Shown: one piece after another, positions 1 to 13,446 of the stretch
How positions within the stretch are numbered: position 1 is the stretch's first letter
Layout: each line of letters starts with the position of its first letter
Source of the DNA: Mansonella perstans
Taxonomy: Eukaryota; Nematoda; Chromadorea; Rhabditida; Onchocercidae
Length of the DNA stretch: 64,000 nucleotides
Reading direction: 5' to 3'
Assembly: GCA_037074765.1 (NCBI GenBank)
Contig: JBAMDO010000567.1
Location: 1 to 64,000, forward strand
The notes under the pieces: generated by a model
Databases searched by the model: none
Seen by the model: only the letters and a program-made list of their open reading frames with translations
What the model was told of the DNA's origin: nothing
Program-made: the position numbers and the translations under genes

Positions 1-1
1 C

Positions 2-770
2 GATCAAATGGTTGTGGAACTGATTAACGGTGGAAAAGCTCGTGTTTCGTTGGGTCAGTTTTTTGATGCACTTTTCAAATTAAAATTTCGTAAAATTCTC
101 AGCATCTTATCCAGCTAGAATTTGAACTGTGGAGCTCCTTTCATTGGGATTGCAAGTGTACAGGTACAAACTAAAAGTATTTTGGATTCCGTATTATATA
201 TTTATTATTTACTTATACCTCATTTCCTTTGCAGAGCGTAATAAAATAATGCGTGCTGCTTATCGTGAAGAAAGGGGTCAGGATTGTGCCGAAAAATTGA
301 CAATGAAGACAGCTTCAGGTGAAACTTAGATAACCTTTTCCAAATAATATTAAATAACCGCCCATTAAATATATATATATTTTTTAAACCAACGCTGATT
401 TTCAATGAACTTAGAAACTTGGATGCTATTACTTATGCATATCTGATGCTGTTCATGAGCACTACAACATTGGCTTGATATCGATATCGATTTTATCTAA
501 TAATAATAAGAAAAAACTAGTTTTCTGTACTAATTTCAAATTTTGTTCTAGCAACATCATTAGTAAATTAATACCTACGAAATTCCAGATCATGTTGCAA
601 TCAATATTTCCCAACGGGATTGTCGGTTTCCAGGCATTAGTGAATATAGCGATCGTGAGCCAATTATGGCAGCTGGCAATGGAGAGGACTATTTATCCGA
701 TTTAATTAGTAGTACTGGTTACGAATTTTCAGGTACGCATTCCCCATTAAACATGTTTGATAATCTCTGA
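2..770 (+). CDS. 3' end of an unrecognised protein-coding gene (partial)
   Basis: Three exons keep one frame: 2-89, 235-318 and 589-770. The junctions are TTTC|GTAAAA..TTTGCAG and TTCAG|GTGAAA..TTCCAG. The gene enters from the left edge, so its start is outside the window. The peptide is mixed and charged (for example REERGQDCAEKL, then EYSDREPIMAAGNGEDYLSDL), which looks coding rather than random for DNA this AT-rich. A stop closes the frame at 768-770. A donor-like CAG|GTACGC at 732/733 could instead continue the gene into an exon I could not find. I recognise no domain and assign no function. It lies 1.26 kb upstream of the PTPMT1-like gene on the same strand. Confidence 0.5.
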
Positions 771-2030
771 TGCTCATATATTTTTTGTATGCTTCGTAAT
801 CGTGAATATAATTTTCCTAAAAATTTTTATCGCTCTCGATTTCATTTTTTTTGATTTGGTAAATTTTACCACATATATCTTGGCTAAAGTCAAAATTTTT
901 TTATGATCTTTGAGGCAAAAAATTTAAAGGATCAAAATTTGAATTGTTTAACAAAATTATTGTGTGTTTAGTCTTGGTTTTATATTTTATGCATAGTGTA
1001 CTATGTTAACTTGTTATTTTCTTTTTTTCTTCTTCATGGTGCACTTGATTAAACTGGTTTGTAGTGTATAATAGATTTCCTTTTGCTTTTGTTCTTTGAT
1101 CTTGAAAGTATGTAATTGAATTGAGTTGGATTTTACAAGAAATGATACTGTCGAACATGCCATTAGTGTGAATCGTTTTTTTTGTTTTTCTATTTATTTA
1201 ATTGTTGAAATATCATCGTTGATCTCATTGCTTTTCATATATCCGTTAGCTTTCGATATTTTTTCGCTTAAATTATTGTTTTGCATTGATATCGCTAATG
1301 AATTAAAATTTTATTTGGAAATAGCATTTTATAAAATTGCATTTCCCATCGATTAATACATTAGATTGTTCACTTTCAACTATTTTGCAAATCTGTATGT
1401 TATTTATTAATATCAATAAAAGATCTTCAAGAATTTGTGTTTATTTTCATTTCACAGTTTATAGTACCTTGCAAACATGCTTTCTTAACCATTTCCAATC
1501 ATTTTCCTTTTTCTCTAATGATGAGATATTTCATCAAGATTTATTTAATTAGCTTATAATCTGAGTGACGTTTTGAAATGCTGCAAAGTTTAGAATGAAT
1601 GTCACTAAGCATAATTAAACATGGGTTGAATAGGAAAAGATGGTAACTACTGCATGTGAAATGAGCTTCAGTAGGAAACATTCATTGTCATACTTTAGAA
1701 TTGATTTGTTTATTAGAAATGTTTTAAAAACAGCAAATAGTAGTCTGAAAGTCTTTTTGAATTGAAAAGAATATCGTAACGATAAGGGATCAACTTTATT
1801 TCCCATATAAAATTTTTATGATTTTTCTGTTTTATTTATGCTATGTCATGAATCAGTGGAACTTTACAAGATTGTCCCTAACTGTAATTTCTGCATATAT
1901 TAACGAGAAAAAGTAAGTAAGTAACACAAGAGTGATTATGAATTACCGAGCGATAACTGGAAATATCCGTCGTAACTGTTGATTTGTTCCATAGAAATAT
2001 ATGGTAATGAATTCCGTAGTTTTATTGCAG
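771..2030. other. intergenic stretch, no gene seen
   Basis: AT-rich spacer with T-runs. Short open frames here have phenylalanine, isoleucine and serine-heavy composition typical of random AT-rich DNA. Its right end, TTTATTGCAG at 2021-2030, looks like a splice acceptor and is the likely spliced-leader site of the next gene. Confidence 0.5.
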
Positions 2031-2032
2031 AA

Positions 2033-3030
2033 ATGTTTGAAGGATTGCTGCTTTATCCTACTTTGGGTTTCAATTTGTTGCGTAATTATCTGCAACCAAT
2101 TAAATGGGCATGGTACAATCGTATCGATGACATTATAGTACTCGGTGCATTACCATTTCGGAGCATGATAAAGGAACTTGTTGAGAAGGAAAATGTTGGT
2201 GCTGTTATTTGCTGTACAGAAGGTATATGATTTTCAAGCAGGAAATATTTCCGGAATTTTTTGGACATTAATTTGTTAATTGTATAATGACTGATTTAGA
2301 ATTATTTCTGTCTCTAAATATTTTTGTCTCTGATAAGAAATATTAGATGAGTTCGTTGTGTCTGATGAAATTTATACATTACAATTTCAAGTAATGCGGT
2401 AAACTTCTGTCGTTCTGTAGAATATGAAACGCAAGTTGTTTGGAAGGCAGCGGATGAAAAGGAGTGGAGAAAAAATGGTGTGGAATTTTATGCACTACCA
2501 ATGGTCGATTTTGTAGGTACAGCATCTAGATCTTCAATCGATAAAGCCCTCAATTTCGTTGATGAAATTGCACAACGTGGTAAATCAGTGTAAGTAACAG
2601 TTTTTTTACTTTTATTTAATTCGTCCAGTAATAGAAGTTTTAATAAGTCAGCAGGCTTTTCATGCACGACAGCAAAGAGCGTGAGTTTTGCTATTTATAT
2701 GTGATTTATTACTTATGTTTTCAGAATGTAATTTATCACTAAATACTCAAATATAGTTCAAATATATTAAAAGACTAAAATAATTAAGTTAATGATTTCT
2801 CATTTAAAAAAAAAAGTCATATTTTTTTCAGATATGTACACTGCAAAGCAGGTCGAACGCGTAGCGCAATGTTTACTACATGTTATCTAATGCGTAAGAA
2901 TGGTTGGTATCCAAATGTTGCTTTTGAATTCATTAAAGTAAAGCGACCTCAGGTAGTACTTGGAAATGCTCAGTGGCGGACAGTTAACGAATACCAGAGA
3001 TATATGGATTACAAAACTGGAATTGCTTAA
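2033..3030 (+). CDS. PTPMT1: PTPMT1-like mitochondrial dual-specificity phosphatase
   Basis: Exons are 2033-2222, 2421-2589 and 2832-3030, giving 185 aa. The active-site loop HCKAGRTRS at residues 123-131 fits the cysteine-phosphatase signature HCx5R (Cys124, Arg130). Glu-Glu-Tyr-Glu at residues 63-66, split by intron 1, matches the EEYE loop characteristic of PTPMT1. Asp93 in PMVDF is a candidate general acid. In other animals PTPMT1 dephosphorylates phosphatidylglycerophosphate in the mitochondrial inner membrane during cardiolipin synthesis; that role is inferred here by family. The N-terminus has basic and aromatic residues that could help mitochondrial targeting. The start was chosen because TTTATTGCAG ends 2 bases before the ATG, as for a trans-spliced leader. 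A poly(A) signal AATAAA is at 3238-3243. The length is close to the family norm and no key residue is missing. Confidence 0.93.
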
Positions 3031-3143
3031 ATTTGCTTTCCAAATTTCCAAATCTAGAAATTCTTAGAGATTTCTTGTAGTTATATCACTGATTGCGTCA
3101 TAATTGTTAACTATATGTCAAATATCTAAATATAAAATACTCT

Positions 3144-3229
3144 CAAACATAGAACACCAATTCTTTCATCGAAGCTACAGAACTGGTGAAGTTCGGATTT
3201 TCATAGGGATCACTTGTGTTCTATGTTTG
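3144..3229. repeat. 14-bp inverted repeat in the PTPMT1 3' region
   Basis: CAAACATAGAACAC at 3144-3157 is repeated exactly as its reverse complement at 3216-3229. This is about 115-200 bases after the PTPMT1 stop and just before the AATAAA at 3238, so it could form a stem in the 3' UTR. Confidence 0.6.
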
Positions 3230-3243
3230 AACTCGAAAATAAA

Positions 3244-5779
3244 TAGATATTTTTTTGTTTTGTTTTGTTCTCAAACTAACCACCGATTTGATTATTTGAT
3301 ATGGAAGATTCTTTTTATCCATTTTTTTTTTTCATTGATTTATTTGTATTACATAATTCACTGCTTTCTTTGCATATTTTTATTTAATAACTTTTGACAG
3401 TATTCTTCTTTTTTAGCTGAAAGAACTCTGAAATAACTGAAAGGACAAATTCCAGTTGTTCATTTTCGAATTTCATTAAAATAAAGCAAACAATTTTTGT
3501 TCTTCGAAATATCTGTGCATCTTGATTAATTCTAATTCTTTTCTTAAAATATTTTTTGGAAGGAGTTCATGAACTATTAAGGAATCTCCTATCATTTATT
3601 TTAAATTGATATCTGACTAACAAGCATCAACAATCCTGCAGCATTAGATGAGTTTGGAAATCTGGGAAGCTTTTTGATCAAATTCCAAATTATTTCTAGC
3701 ACAAGTCTTTTTGCTCTGTACTTCACTATACTAGAAAAATTTTGAAGATTGAAGAAATGGATGCCATATTTTTCCGACATTTTTTCTTTCATTTTCTTTT
3801 TTCAGCTATTCGTTATCTTATTTTTTACCACCTAAATTTTAGGAAATCAACTTTTAGTCGTAATATTTTTTTGCTGAAACAAATGAATTTTTACTCTTTC
3901 AAATGCGAAGGAAGATGAACCATCTGCTTGTCGACGTTTTAACTGAAGAGCTATTGGTTCCTTTGAATGAATTGATGGTGCTTATGAAATTGTTTACTTT
4001 ATCAATTTCTAATCATCTAAAATCTAAAAGCTCAATATCGATATCTGTTCTTTGTGTGTTTCTCCACCTGCTGTGTTTCTTAGCTTTATCTAGCAATCTA
4101 TACCAGTAAACAAAAATAATTCGATTGTTTTTTTAAAATGCATTGGAATTCGATTAAAGTATTATAAATAAAGTCTTATACAATTATTTAAAAGTATTAA
4201 TCAAGTTTGTTTATCCATTTTAGCCCCTTTTTATTTGACATACTTTAGAAGTGATATTTGTGGAAATTGTAATCTATAACTTTAACTTTTTCAGCGTCTT
4301 TAACAGATGCTCTACTTTCATGGATGTAACTAACTATTCCCTTTTAATTGTGTTTTTCGAAAATTCCAGTTTCTCTCTTTCCCTTTTCACTCTTTCGTCC
4401 TAAATTGCTGCAGATCTATAAACTGTTATTAGTGGGGTACTTGATGATTCTCCTATCTTTCTGGCTGAAGCATAGGCCCATCTCAAATTCAATTTTCCCT
4501 CTTGTTAGTTTTTCATAGAGCTAGAGAGCATTCTCTTAGTGAATGTGATGCACATGAAGCAGGCCTTCAGTAGTATTTCTGCTTTAATAGGCAGCTTTTT
4601 TCTCTCAGTTTCTGCATTTTATGTGTCATTTTTTAATGAAGTTCTGCGCTTCTTAATCATAACCTTTACACTTGCGCTGCTCGTCTTTATTGTAAATATA
4701 TTATTGGGCCTCACTATCTTGGCTCCAGAGGACTTATCAGATGTTTGAATTTTTAAAGAAGTGTCACTAATCTCGAACAGAAATTTTATGAAAAGAAAGG
4801 TGGTTTACAACTCATCTAATATATTACTTCTCGTAAACACAGAGGAAAATGATCGCTTCAAAGTTTCTAACTCAAATACGTTTCAGATAACCGTTCATAT
4901 CTGAGTATCGCTTTTGTTATATCTCTCTCTTACTATTTATATTTTTGAATGTGAAGTCTTTTCAAAGTAATCTTTGTCGTTCGTCGCAAATTGCATAGAG
5001 AATATTATTTTCTTAGGTACAAATTCGTTCAACTGAGACATTTTAGCTGTCCATTCGTGTTTACTGCAGTGCGATAAGACTGGGTGGCGTTTTATGAAAG
5101 GAAAAATGGATGAAATGTTTTCAAAATTAATAATAAACCCAACATCACTTTCAACTTTCCGAAAAATTGGAACATATTTATTTGATTTTTTTTTTTTAAA
5201 AAAGGATGTTTTTTGAGGAAGGAAATTTCTGTGATCTGTGTTGAGATCTTCTAGCATGAATTATGATGTGGATAATTCTGACTCTTCAGACTTCAATGCA
5301 TGTATGCAAAGAATAGCAAATACATAAACATTTCAAATTGTGCGAATAAGTAAAAGCTTACAAAAATCAGTTTCAAAAATACTGCATACAATTTCGTAGT
5401 TTCCCTATGGTTTCAGGATATCTTTATTTTTCCCACTTGTGGGTGTTCAAAACTTTTTTCGTTAAATTTTTTTCTTATATTGTCGAAAGCGGCTATCTTC
5501 TACTTGCTTTTTAAAGATCAAATGGCATGCATTTTTAGCAACTCCTCTTCGTCCTTCATTCCTCTGCATTTGTTCCCTTTATATTTTGCCCTATTTCTTC
5601 GAAAGCTACGAGACCTAGCTGCTTTTTTATTCTCACACTTGTGTACTTAAATACTCTTAAATTTTTATCATCGAAGAATTGGTCTTTAGGAAAAAATTTT
5701 TTGACAAATTCGCATATTTTTTAAAAATAATCACTTATAATTTCTATGTAAAACCCGTTGTTATATCTTCTAAAAATTG
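3244..5779. other. intergenic stretch, no supported gene
   Basis: AT-rich with many T-runs. A minus-strand open frame at 4937-5257 (106 codons) and plus-strand frames at 3903-4109 and 4539-4748 have no splice support and no recognised domain. Confidence 0.4.
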
Positions 5780-7199
5780 CTATGGTACAGACATTTGTAT
5801 AACTGTGAAAGTTATTATTACAGTAAAAGCACCAGTGGCTCGATCTTGATGGTTCTTCATAATTTTTGATTGTTTAATTTGATTAGCTGAATTAATAATT
5901 TTTGTTGTTTTATGTTGCTTATTGGATAGAACTTGTTGAGAAAGTTTTGATAAATTAAGATTCACTTTCCTACATTGATAGAACATACATCTCTCATCCG
6001 GCTGATTCAATACACAGCGTTTCATCAGGTATCTGCAAAGCTGTCAAATATTCTTGTCACTTTTGCTAAGTATTGATAGAGCAATGGAAATTATTAAAAG
6101 TAAAGTGAGGAATTGAGCTGATAGTTTTTTGAATTTTGAGAATAAAGAAGAATTAATAAGTACAGGAAGCATTCTTTATCACGGTGTAAATCGATAATAT
6201 TTGAATAAGCACAAAGGTATGCATAAAGCCGTGTCAGGTGTTTTAAAGTTCGATGGATTTCCTGGAATTTAATAAATGCAAATGCATTTTGGATCTGTTC
6301 TTTTTCAAATAAAAGAATAAATGAACATAGGATTAATAACATTTTCTTTCTGGCAGATAATTTAAAAACACTACAATTAGGTTACATTATCTGAGTTATA
6401 TTTTTATCAGTGACGTGTAAACAAAACTGAGCTGTATGGATCAAGTTTGAATATAATTTTACTGTTAAGTGCATTTTTTGTTACGATGGAATACTATTGT
6501 TGATAATGACTTCATGTGGAACATAATTCTCTTATCGGAAATATATTTGGCATTCTTGATTAGTTCCTATTGGATTTGATCATGTTATTATTTTTTTTAA
6601 GAAAAAGAAAAGAATTACTGTAGTAGCGGATGTGTTATCATGAGTTTCTGCATCACAAATGGCAAGAAGAAGTGAGAATGTCGATACTGACATACTTTTT
6701 ACTATACCCACCTGAAAAGTTCAGTTTTTCTAAGGAAAGTCGTTGTAATGATAAAAATGCCTTTCGACACTCATTCATTGTATTGGTTGTATTGCACTGC
6801 ACCACTTAATCACAATTCTGTCAATATAGAGAATAAAAATCCTCCTTGAAGTCTTTGGAGAATTTCACTCAATTTAACAATCGAAAGGAATTATTTTTAC
6901 TTTTCCAGAACATACTATTAGCATGAGTGTAAGTACAAAGTGCTCTAAGAGATTCCGTCGTCGAGTGAGTTTACATAGACATTAATTACTTTTCTAGCCA
7001 GACATGGAAGAATATTTTGTGTATGATCAGAGCAGAATTCTATGATATTATGAGATCCAATATTATCTACGTTGACGTGATCCGTTTTGTTGTTTTTTGC
7101 AATACATTCCTGGTAATTTTCATAACAGTTCCACATCATTTCTTTTCCGCAAATTGCAAAAACAATAATGAGAATCTCAATGCCAACCAATTTCAACAT
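5780..7199 (-). CDS. secreted cysteine-rich protein, possibly GPI-anchored
   Basis: Exons on the minus strand are 7199-6990, 6261-6164 and 6032-5780, giving 186 aa; all junctions are in phase. Residues 1-19 (MLKLVGIEILIIVFAICGK) form a signal peptide. The mature part has nine cysteines (25, 32, 56, 66, 87, 101, 109, 118, 123) in a compact N-terminal domain. The spacing recalls nematode secreted cysteine-rich families such as the T20D4.11-like/DUF19 group, but I cannot confirm membership. A polar, lysine- and asparagine-rich linker follows. The last ~17 residues (GAFTVIITFTVIQMSVP) are hydrophobic after small residues, as in a GPI-attachment signal; a tail anchor is the alternative. It probably acts at the cell surface or in the extracellular space. 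It runs opposite to its neighbours and shares no short spacer with them. Confidence 0.72.
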
Positions 7200-9909
7200 T
7201 TACATAGTAAAATGAATTTTCCTCTTACCAAAACTATATATATATACATATAACTTTAATGCTAAATTTGTATAAAATCGTTTTCTGAAGCAATGTCCTG
7301 TAAAGTTTCATTATCCTATAAAGTAAAATTAGCCAGCTTTTCCAGCCTCACTTCCTGACAAATGTAATATTTTCTGCATAATGTGCACGTTTAGGAGATT
7401 CATCAAATCCGATTTACTTGACTCACTTTTATTTTGACGACCACAAATATTTACTTTCATCATTTACATTAATAGCTTTTCTTTACACTTTCTGAAAGTT
7501 GTGTTTTGTTCTTCGTGGCTATCATAGTTTTGTTGAATGATTTGTTGTCTTCTAAATTCCTAAATGGTTTGCTTAATTTTCTTCTATACCACTTTCCAAG
7601 CGTACCTGACATTACAAAATATGTTTGAAAGGATTATTTAAGGCCAGTTTTTTAATTTCATTACTTTTCCCAGTAATTTCAAGAATGCGTCAGTGATGAT
7701 AATATGGGCAAAATAATGTATCATTATCATTATCATACGGCTTTTACTTGAAAAGAGCTAATATCCATCACTTGTGTTATATTTAAGATTTTTGGATACA
7801 AACATCTCTCCTATGTTAAACACATATGTATGAATTTCGAAGCGTTTCTTCAACTCTTTTCTGTTTATTACTGATTTATCTTCGAAATCTGTCTTGTTTG
7901 CTGAATAGCTGAATATTTAGCTTTTAAAAGCTTGTCTCCTTTTCAGAGAACCAAAGATTAAAGGTAAAAGAAAATAAATAGTTGTTTTTTAAATGTACTT
8001 AAAATAAATCTGTATGTGATATAGATGTTTCTTTTCTTCCAGAACACTTTTATGTCGGAATCTATCGGAATTTATTTTTAGCGTCATGCACTGAAAGGAA
8101 TTTCCAGTAAAATCCAAAATATTTCAAATATATACAAGTAATTTTGTACTACTGTTATTTCACCTTGAAAGTTATTGTTGTTTCATTTTTTTTAGTTCCT
8201 TTTTTTAAATTTTGGCAGATGTTATTGTGCCTCTTGCTACATCTTTCAAATGCTACTTAAGTGTGAAATTGTTTTTCTGTGGTTGAAACATAACATCATC
8301 ACAAAGCATGTTGGATACTTTATTTGGTCATTTCCACTTTCACTGTCTACTTTATTAGTTTCATTATAATCTTTCCATTGTTTTTTTCATTTTTTTTGCT
8401 TGTATTTTGCCAAAACGCATTCCAAGGGGATATATAGATATCATTTACAATATTTAAAAAAAAAAAAAACAAGCTATTGCACAGAGGATAAACTTAACAG
8501 AAATAAGAATTTTGAGATTTTCATTGTCCTATAAATTTTCCGAACAACAGTTCTGTGCAGGAGAGAAAATAATAAAAAAAAACGAAATTTATGAAATGTT
8601 ATTTAGAATTTCTCTTTTCTCTCCAAATTACAGAAGGATAGTTTTTAATGCACTAGCTTGTTTTTTAAGTATGTGTAAAATGATATTTTATTACTGTTTC
8701 AGTTTATCTGAAATAAAGTATAATCTAGGAATTTTCTTTTTAAATAGTATTCAATTATCTTAATTTACTTTGTCAGTGAAAGGAAGCAATTTAGTAGTAT
8801 CGTTCTCACAGGTAATAGTATCATTGACTCTTACTTGGCTCATTTCTCACTCCTTTCCCACTTAGTCCATGGCCATTTGACGAATAAGAAATTGTAAAAT
8901 GTGAAAAGTGAAAAGAAACTTAAAAAAAAAACTTTGAAAAACTTTTACTTTTTTTCGCAAAAATCTGCATAGATTTCTTAAAGTCTACATGATCTGAGAA
9001 GAAAATTTCGGGAAACATCATTTGATTTTAAATCTTACATGCTATTTCGAAATTTATCACTTTTATCGTTGTCAAATAAGCCTGTCAAATAAATGATACA
9101 TTTAATTACTGCTTTTAAAACTTCTGTCTTCATTGTCTTTGATCATTCTGCTATTCCATAGTTTTTTAAAATACATACTGTAAATTATTATAAACTTTAT
9201 TATGAGATAGGACATATATGTCTTTTACATACTGCACATAGTGCATGTTTAACGTTTACACGCTCCTGAATGTTCTCTGTACATAGCAAAATACATAAAA
9301 GCAGTTCAGTTGCAGGAAATATCTTCAAAATACTTCTTCTCAGCTGGGCTGTATAGAATTCTTTTAAAGTATGGCCTATGGACAGAAGCGCTAGACGCAA
9401 AACTATATCAAGACGGAAAAGCTCTTTTGATTCCTGGCCATAGTAACTTTTTTTATTGTAACTAAAACAATATTTATGACTAAAATAATAAAGTTATGTT
9501 TCGACCACTTATTTTAATTTTCTTCAGATTAAAAGGAATAGTCGGAAAAAATCAATTCACCCGATAAGTCTCTGGTTTTAAAGGCTACTTCAATATTTTA
9601 TTTTGCTGCACGAAAGTAGAGAACCTTTTCTGGACGAATTGTAGCAAATTTTAACTTTTTAGCATTTTTGCTTCACATTTTATTCAAACCAATGATATAG
9701 CGGAAGTACTGAAGTTCAGCTAATTTCTTTAACAGTTTATGTTAAATCGTAAAATTGTCAATCAAAATCCTCATATTTAACTTACACATTGATTATTTAA
9801 AGATTTGAATCAAATGAAAGTGAAATTGTACGATCTCGTAATCTGGAAAATTCACTAATTCTCTCCACCCTCGACAATTCCATCTATTTACTTCGGTAGA
9901 ATCAGTGTG
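7200..9909. other. intergenic stretch, no supported gene
   Basis: AT-rich spacer between the minus-strand secreted-protein gene and Rabin8, so it could hold promoters for both. A 66-codon minus frame at 9200-9400 is followed at once by AATAAA, but no upstream exon was found for it. No repeat of note beyond A and T runs. Confidence 0.4.
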
Positions 9910-12900
9910 ATGCAACCATCGGAAAGTGTAAATGCTTCTGCCTCATGCTTTCATTCAGTTCCATCCGAATCAACTGATTTCTCCGTACGGTAAGTTTAAT
10001 CGATATTAACCATTTTACTTGTCTTGTTGATTCTAATTAATAATTATTGAAAATAATTCTTTGGTTCTGAATTAATAATCATTTTATTAATCATCAATTG
10101 ATTGATATCACTTTGATATCGAGTTGGTAGATGATGCTGAACAAAATTATTTTCACAATATTTATAAGGGAATTTCCCATATTTTTGTTTTTCGTTTCTC
10201 TTAAGTATGGCACTGTTGTAGTAGTAAGGAATTTATTCTCTTAAACGAGGAAGATTCATATTCCGTATGTAGGAAGGTATGTCATTTAAAATGTGGATTT
10301 TTCCCGGTCCTAAATTATTATTTGTGATTTAAAAAAGAGACTATTTTTTCAAAATCAAAAAAGAAAAATTCAAAATCTAACCATCATTATTGGTGCTATT
10401 TCCAACGTCCATTGCTTAGGATTTCCACTTAATTAAGCAATAATTTTACAGTGAAAGTATATCATCGTCTGCAAGTGATGGATTGACTGAAGAAGGTGCT
10501 GATCGAATTTTTCGACTTGAGAGGGAATTGAATGCAGCGAGACATTCGATTGCTGAAAAGGAAGCAAAATGTACAAGATTAAGTGAACTTCAGAATCACG
10601 TAGATTCTGAAGTGCAGGAATTAACTGAGGAACTCTTCCAGGTACCTTTCTGAATGAAGAAAGCTTTTTTTGTAGTATTTTTTGCTGTTTACTCGCATAG
10701 CATTAAGGATTTCTGTTTTTTCAAACTTTCACTCAACGATCATTGTAGTAGTTATGACTCTAATATATTGCTGTATCAGTGCTTTTTGTTATTTGTAATG
10801 TCGTCCAGATGTTTCGGGTTAATGATTCTTACTATTCTCAATGCAGAAGTTTCAAGTGGAGCATAAGAGTTCTTCGCAGTAAATTTACTATCATTGCATG
10901 AAACAGCACAAGATATATCTATCTACTACTTGCTGAATGATGCATAATGAAAGCCCTCTAGTCAATTTAGATCCATCAGAGAGTCTGTCAGGTTTTCAGG
11001 AAGCCTACCGAATGGTCAATGATGCTGAAAGTCGTCGAGCTAGAGCTGAGAAACTGCTTGCTGAAAGTCGCTTGAAAGTATGTTAAGCATGCATTTTTCG
11101 TACTTAAATTTTTCTCCTTCTCTCTCCATCCTTTTTTCTCTTTCTTTTTTCCATCTACTTATTTCCCAGTTTACCTTATTTTTTTTTTTTTTAATTTTAT
11201 GATCGTTTATAACTTGACTTGATGCTTGGAATGCAAGTTACTCGAATTTTGTGAACTCAGTATAATTTTCAGGTTGATATGCTAGTGGCCGAAGTTGAAG
11301 CTTTAAAAATTATCGTGAAGTCACCAGTGTCCTCCTACTCGTCGCTAGTAACTCATTTGACTGCCGTAACACCTCATCGGACTAGCTTAGCGTCACGTTT
11401 TCTTGGCAGCAAACGTGAGCTTATACGAATCCATACGTTCACTGATTCTTCACTTGCTTTTTTTGCCTTTTTTTTCAGATAATAAGCATTATCTCAAAGT
11501 TCTTTTTTTTTGGGACTTCATTTATCTATTCAATTTTATTTGGCTTTTACTTCCACTCGCTTTTACATATGAGAAACTTTACTCAGTCAAGAATTAGAAG
11601 AGAAGCTGTACTTTTCAGTTTTGGGAAGTTTCTTTGAACTAGATACGAAATTGAGCTAATTTTAGGTGTAACAGTGGAATCCGGTTTATTGAGATAAAAA
11701 AATAGCTTTTTCTATAGGACAAAAGGAACGACATAGTTCTGCAAATAGCCATAAAAGTTACACTTCGCCATCATCGGGACGGGATTCAACACTGCAAGCG
11801 CAAAGCGAACCGGTATCTGAGGTACTAACCATTTTCATTGTAACTTTTATGATTTCGAGTGTAATTGTTTCTTAACTTTCTTGATTAAAAGGATCACTCT
11901 CAAATAATAGAATTACTACTGTCATTGAGGATTATAACAGCTAGGCCTTTTCTAATATGGATTTCAATTATGTTTGAAGCCGTTGTTAGTCAGATTAATC
12001 GTTCAGATCGATCCTATTTATCATAGAGAATTCATACAATGGAGAGAACGAGGTGCTTCGGTAGATGACAATACGTCATTCCTGTCACGCATCATTGCAG
12101 AAGACGTTTATCCATGTCTTAACTTTAGTAGTACTAAAGTAAATTACTTTTTCTTTGTTTTCCAATTTAAATTAAATAATCTTAGATATTTTACTTGGAA
12201 TTTCTCGGTTTTTTTCAAAAGTACAAAAATTTGATAATTTGGGTAGTATTCACATTATCAGAATCGAATATGGTGATGCCTATATTTATGATTAAAAATA
12301 TTTGCTTTTCTGTGAGATTTTTTTTCTTAATTATTTAATAAAAAAAATATGGGTGAGATTATGGGTTTTAATTGCTGTATAAATTCTCAGCTAACAGAAC
12401 AAGTTTTGGATGCAATCAAGGCAAATACTTTGGAACTAGAAGCTATTTCGGAAGCAGAACCACCTCTTAGGTAAGTCATTTGTTCTGCATGTAATCTCCC
12501 TCACTTTTATTTAGCACTTATTGTAGCAGTTACATTCTTCAATTTGCTACTGCGGAGAGAATGGTGCCTTGTAAGTTCACACCTATCATACATATTATGT
12601 GCATATTTCAATGTATGATTTCAATTTCTTTTCAGTCTTTTTTTCTCCAGATTCTTTTTTTGATTTTTAAAGATTTTATATCTAACAAATACTCAAGATG
12701 GAAATCTTTCATCGAAATAGATTACTATTATTGCAGGATTTGTGCATTATCTATGATTCCACGTTTTTGTCCCTATAAAATGAGAATTAATCGTGATACC
12801 GAATGGTGCTACATTGCATTGTTGGCACGAAATCGGGTTCGTTTCTTCAGTATTGTATTAGAAACAAATTGCTTATCGCATATATAATTTTTGCTGTACA

Positions 12901-13446
12901 TTTTATAGAAGCTTAGCAGTAAATGTCGTATGCTACAAGTCCTTGCTGTTTCGGTATGACTTTACTGCCATTCCATAGTCTTAAATGGAAGCTTGCATGA
13001 GATGTATGAAATATAATTACGTCCTAATCAAAATGAGCCAAATGTTAAAATTCAAGACGAGTTCTCAAAGCTTTTTAATCTTTGGCTAAACAGTCGACAA
13101 TCTGCAACCGCAGGGTTTCGGTTTGAAGCCTCTGGTACCGATGTTTTGCTTTGGTCCGTTATGTCGTAACCTTTGCATCTTAAAGTTATAATTAAAAATT
13201 GTATTGTCGAATGAATGAAAACTTTATCAAGTAAAATTTCTCTCAATTATGATTTGAAATTTCACGATCCTTTTCCAGATAGCTGCTGTTTGTGATTTTT
13301 TTACCTATATTCGATACTTAAACCAAGGAATTGTCAAATGTGGCGTGCACGATTCGTACTGGGATATTATAACATTACGCAAAAATATGGCGCTGGCAAG
13401 ACTTGGTCTGAATTTCACCCCCAAAATTGGAGGTGGAACTTCGTAG
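9910..13446 (+). CDS. RAB3IP: Rabin8/RAB3IP-type Rab guanine-nucleotide exchange factor
   Basis: Nine exons in phase: 9910-9989, 10452-10641, 11000-11077, 11273-11414, 11718-11821, 12007-12138, 12391-12470, 12737-12836, 13279-13446; 357 aa. Residues about 41-135 are the Sec2-type coiled coil that opens the nucleotide pocket of Rab8/Sec4 GTPases (ELTEELFQEAYRMV, then VEALKIIV). The C-terminal half matches the conserved RAB3IP/RAB3IL1 tail in order: DPIYHREFIQW, FLSRIIAEDVYPCL, a CALS..P segment, then AAVCDFFTYIRYL and a final LARLGL block. Family members activate Rab8 in polarised exocytosis and cilium assembly; that role is inferred. The first exon is serine-rich. The start is the first ATG after a TTCGGTAG acceptor-like site. 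The acceptor of exon 6 (ATCGTTCAG) is weak but forced by phase and by the family match. Confidence 0.92.

Noticed and set aside
2..118. Reading the first segment straight through to the TAG at 116-118 as a C-terminus
   Set aside because: A GTAAAA donor at 90 joining the exon at 235 gives a longer, more protein-like reading in phase.
4937..5257. 106-codon minus frame
   Set aside because: Fairly mixed composition, but begins in a lysine/phenylalanine run made by A/T homopolymers and shows no splice context.
9200..9400. 66-codon minus frame ending in a Cys-rich tail with AATAAA right after the stop
   Set aside because: Suggestive 3' end, but no upstream exon or family could be found.
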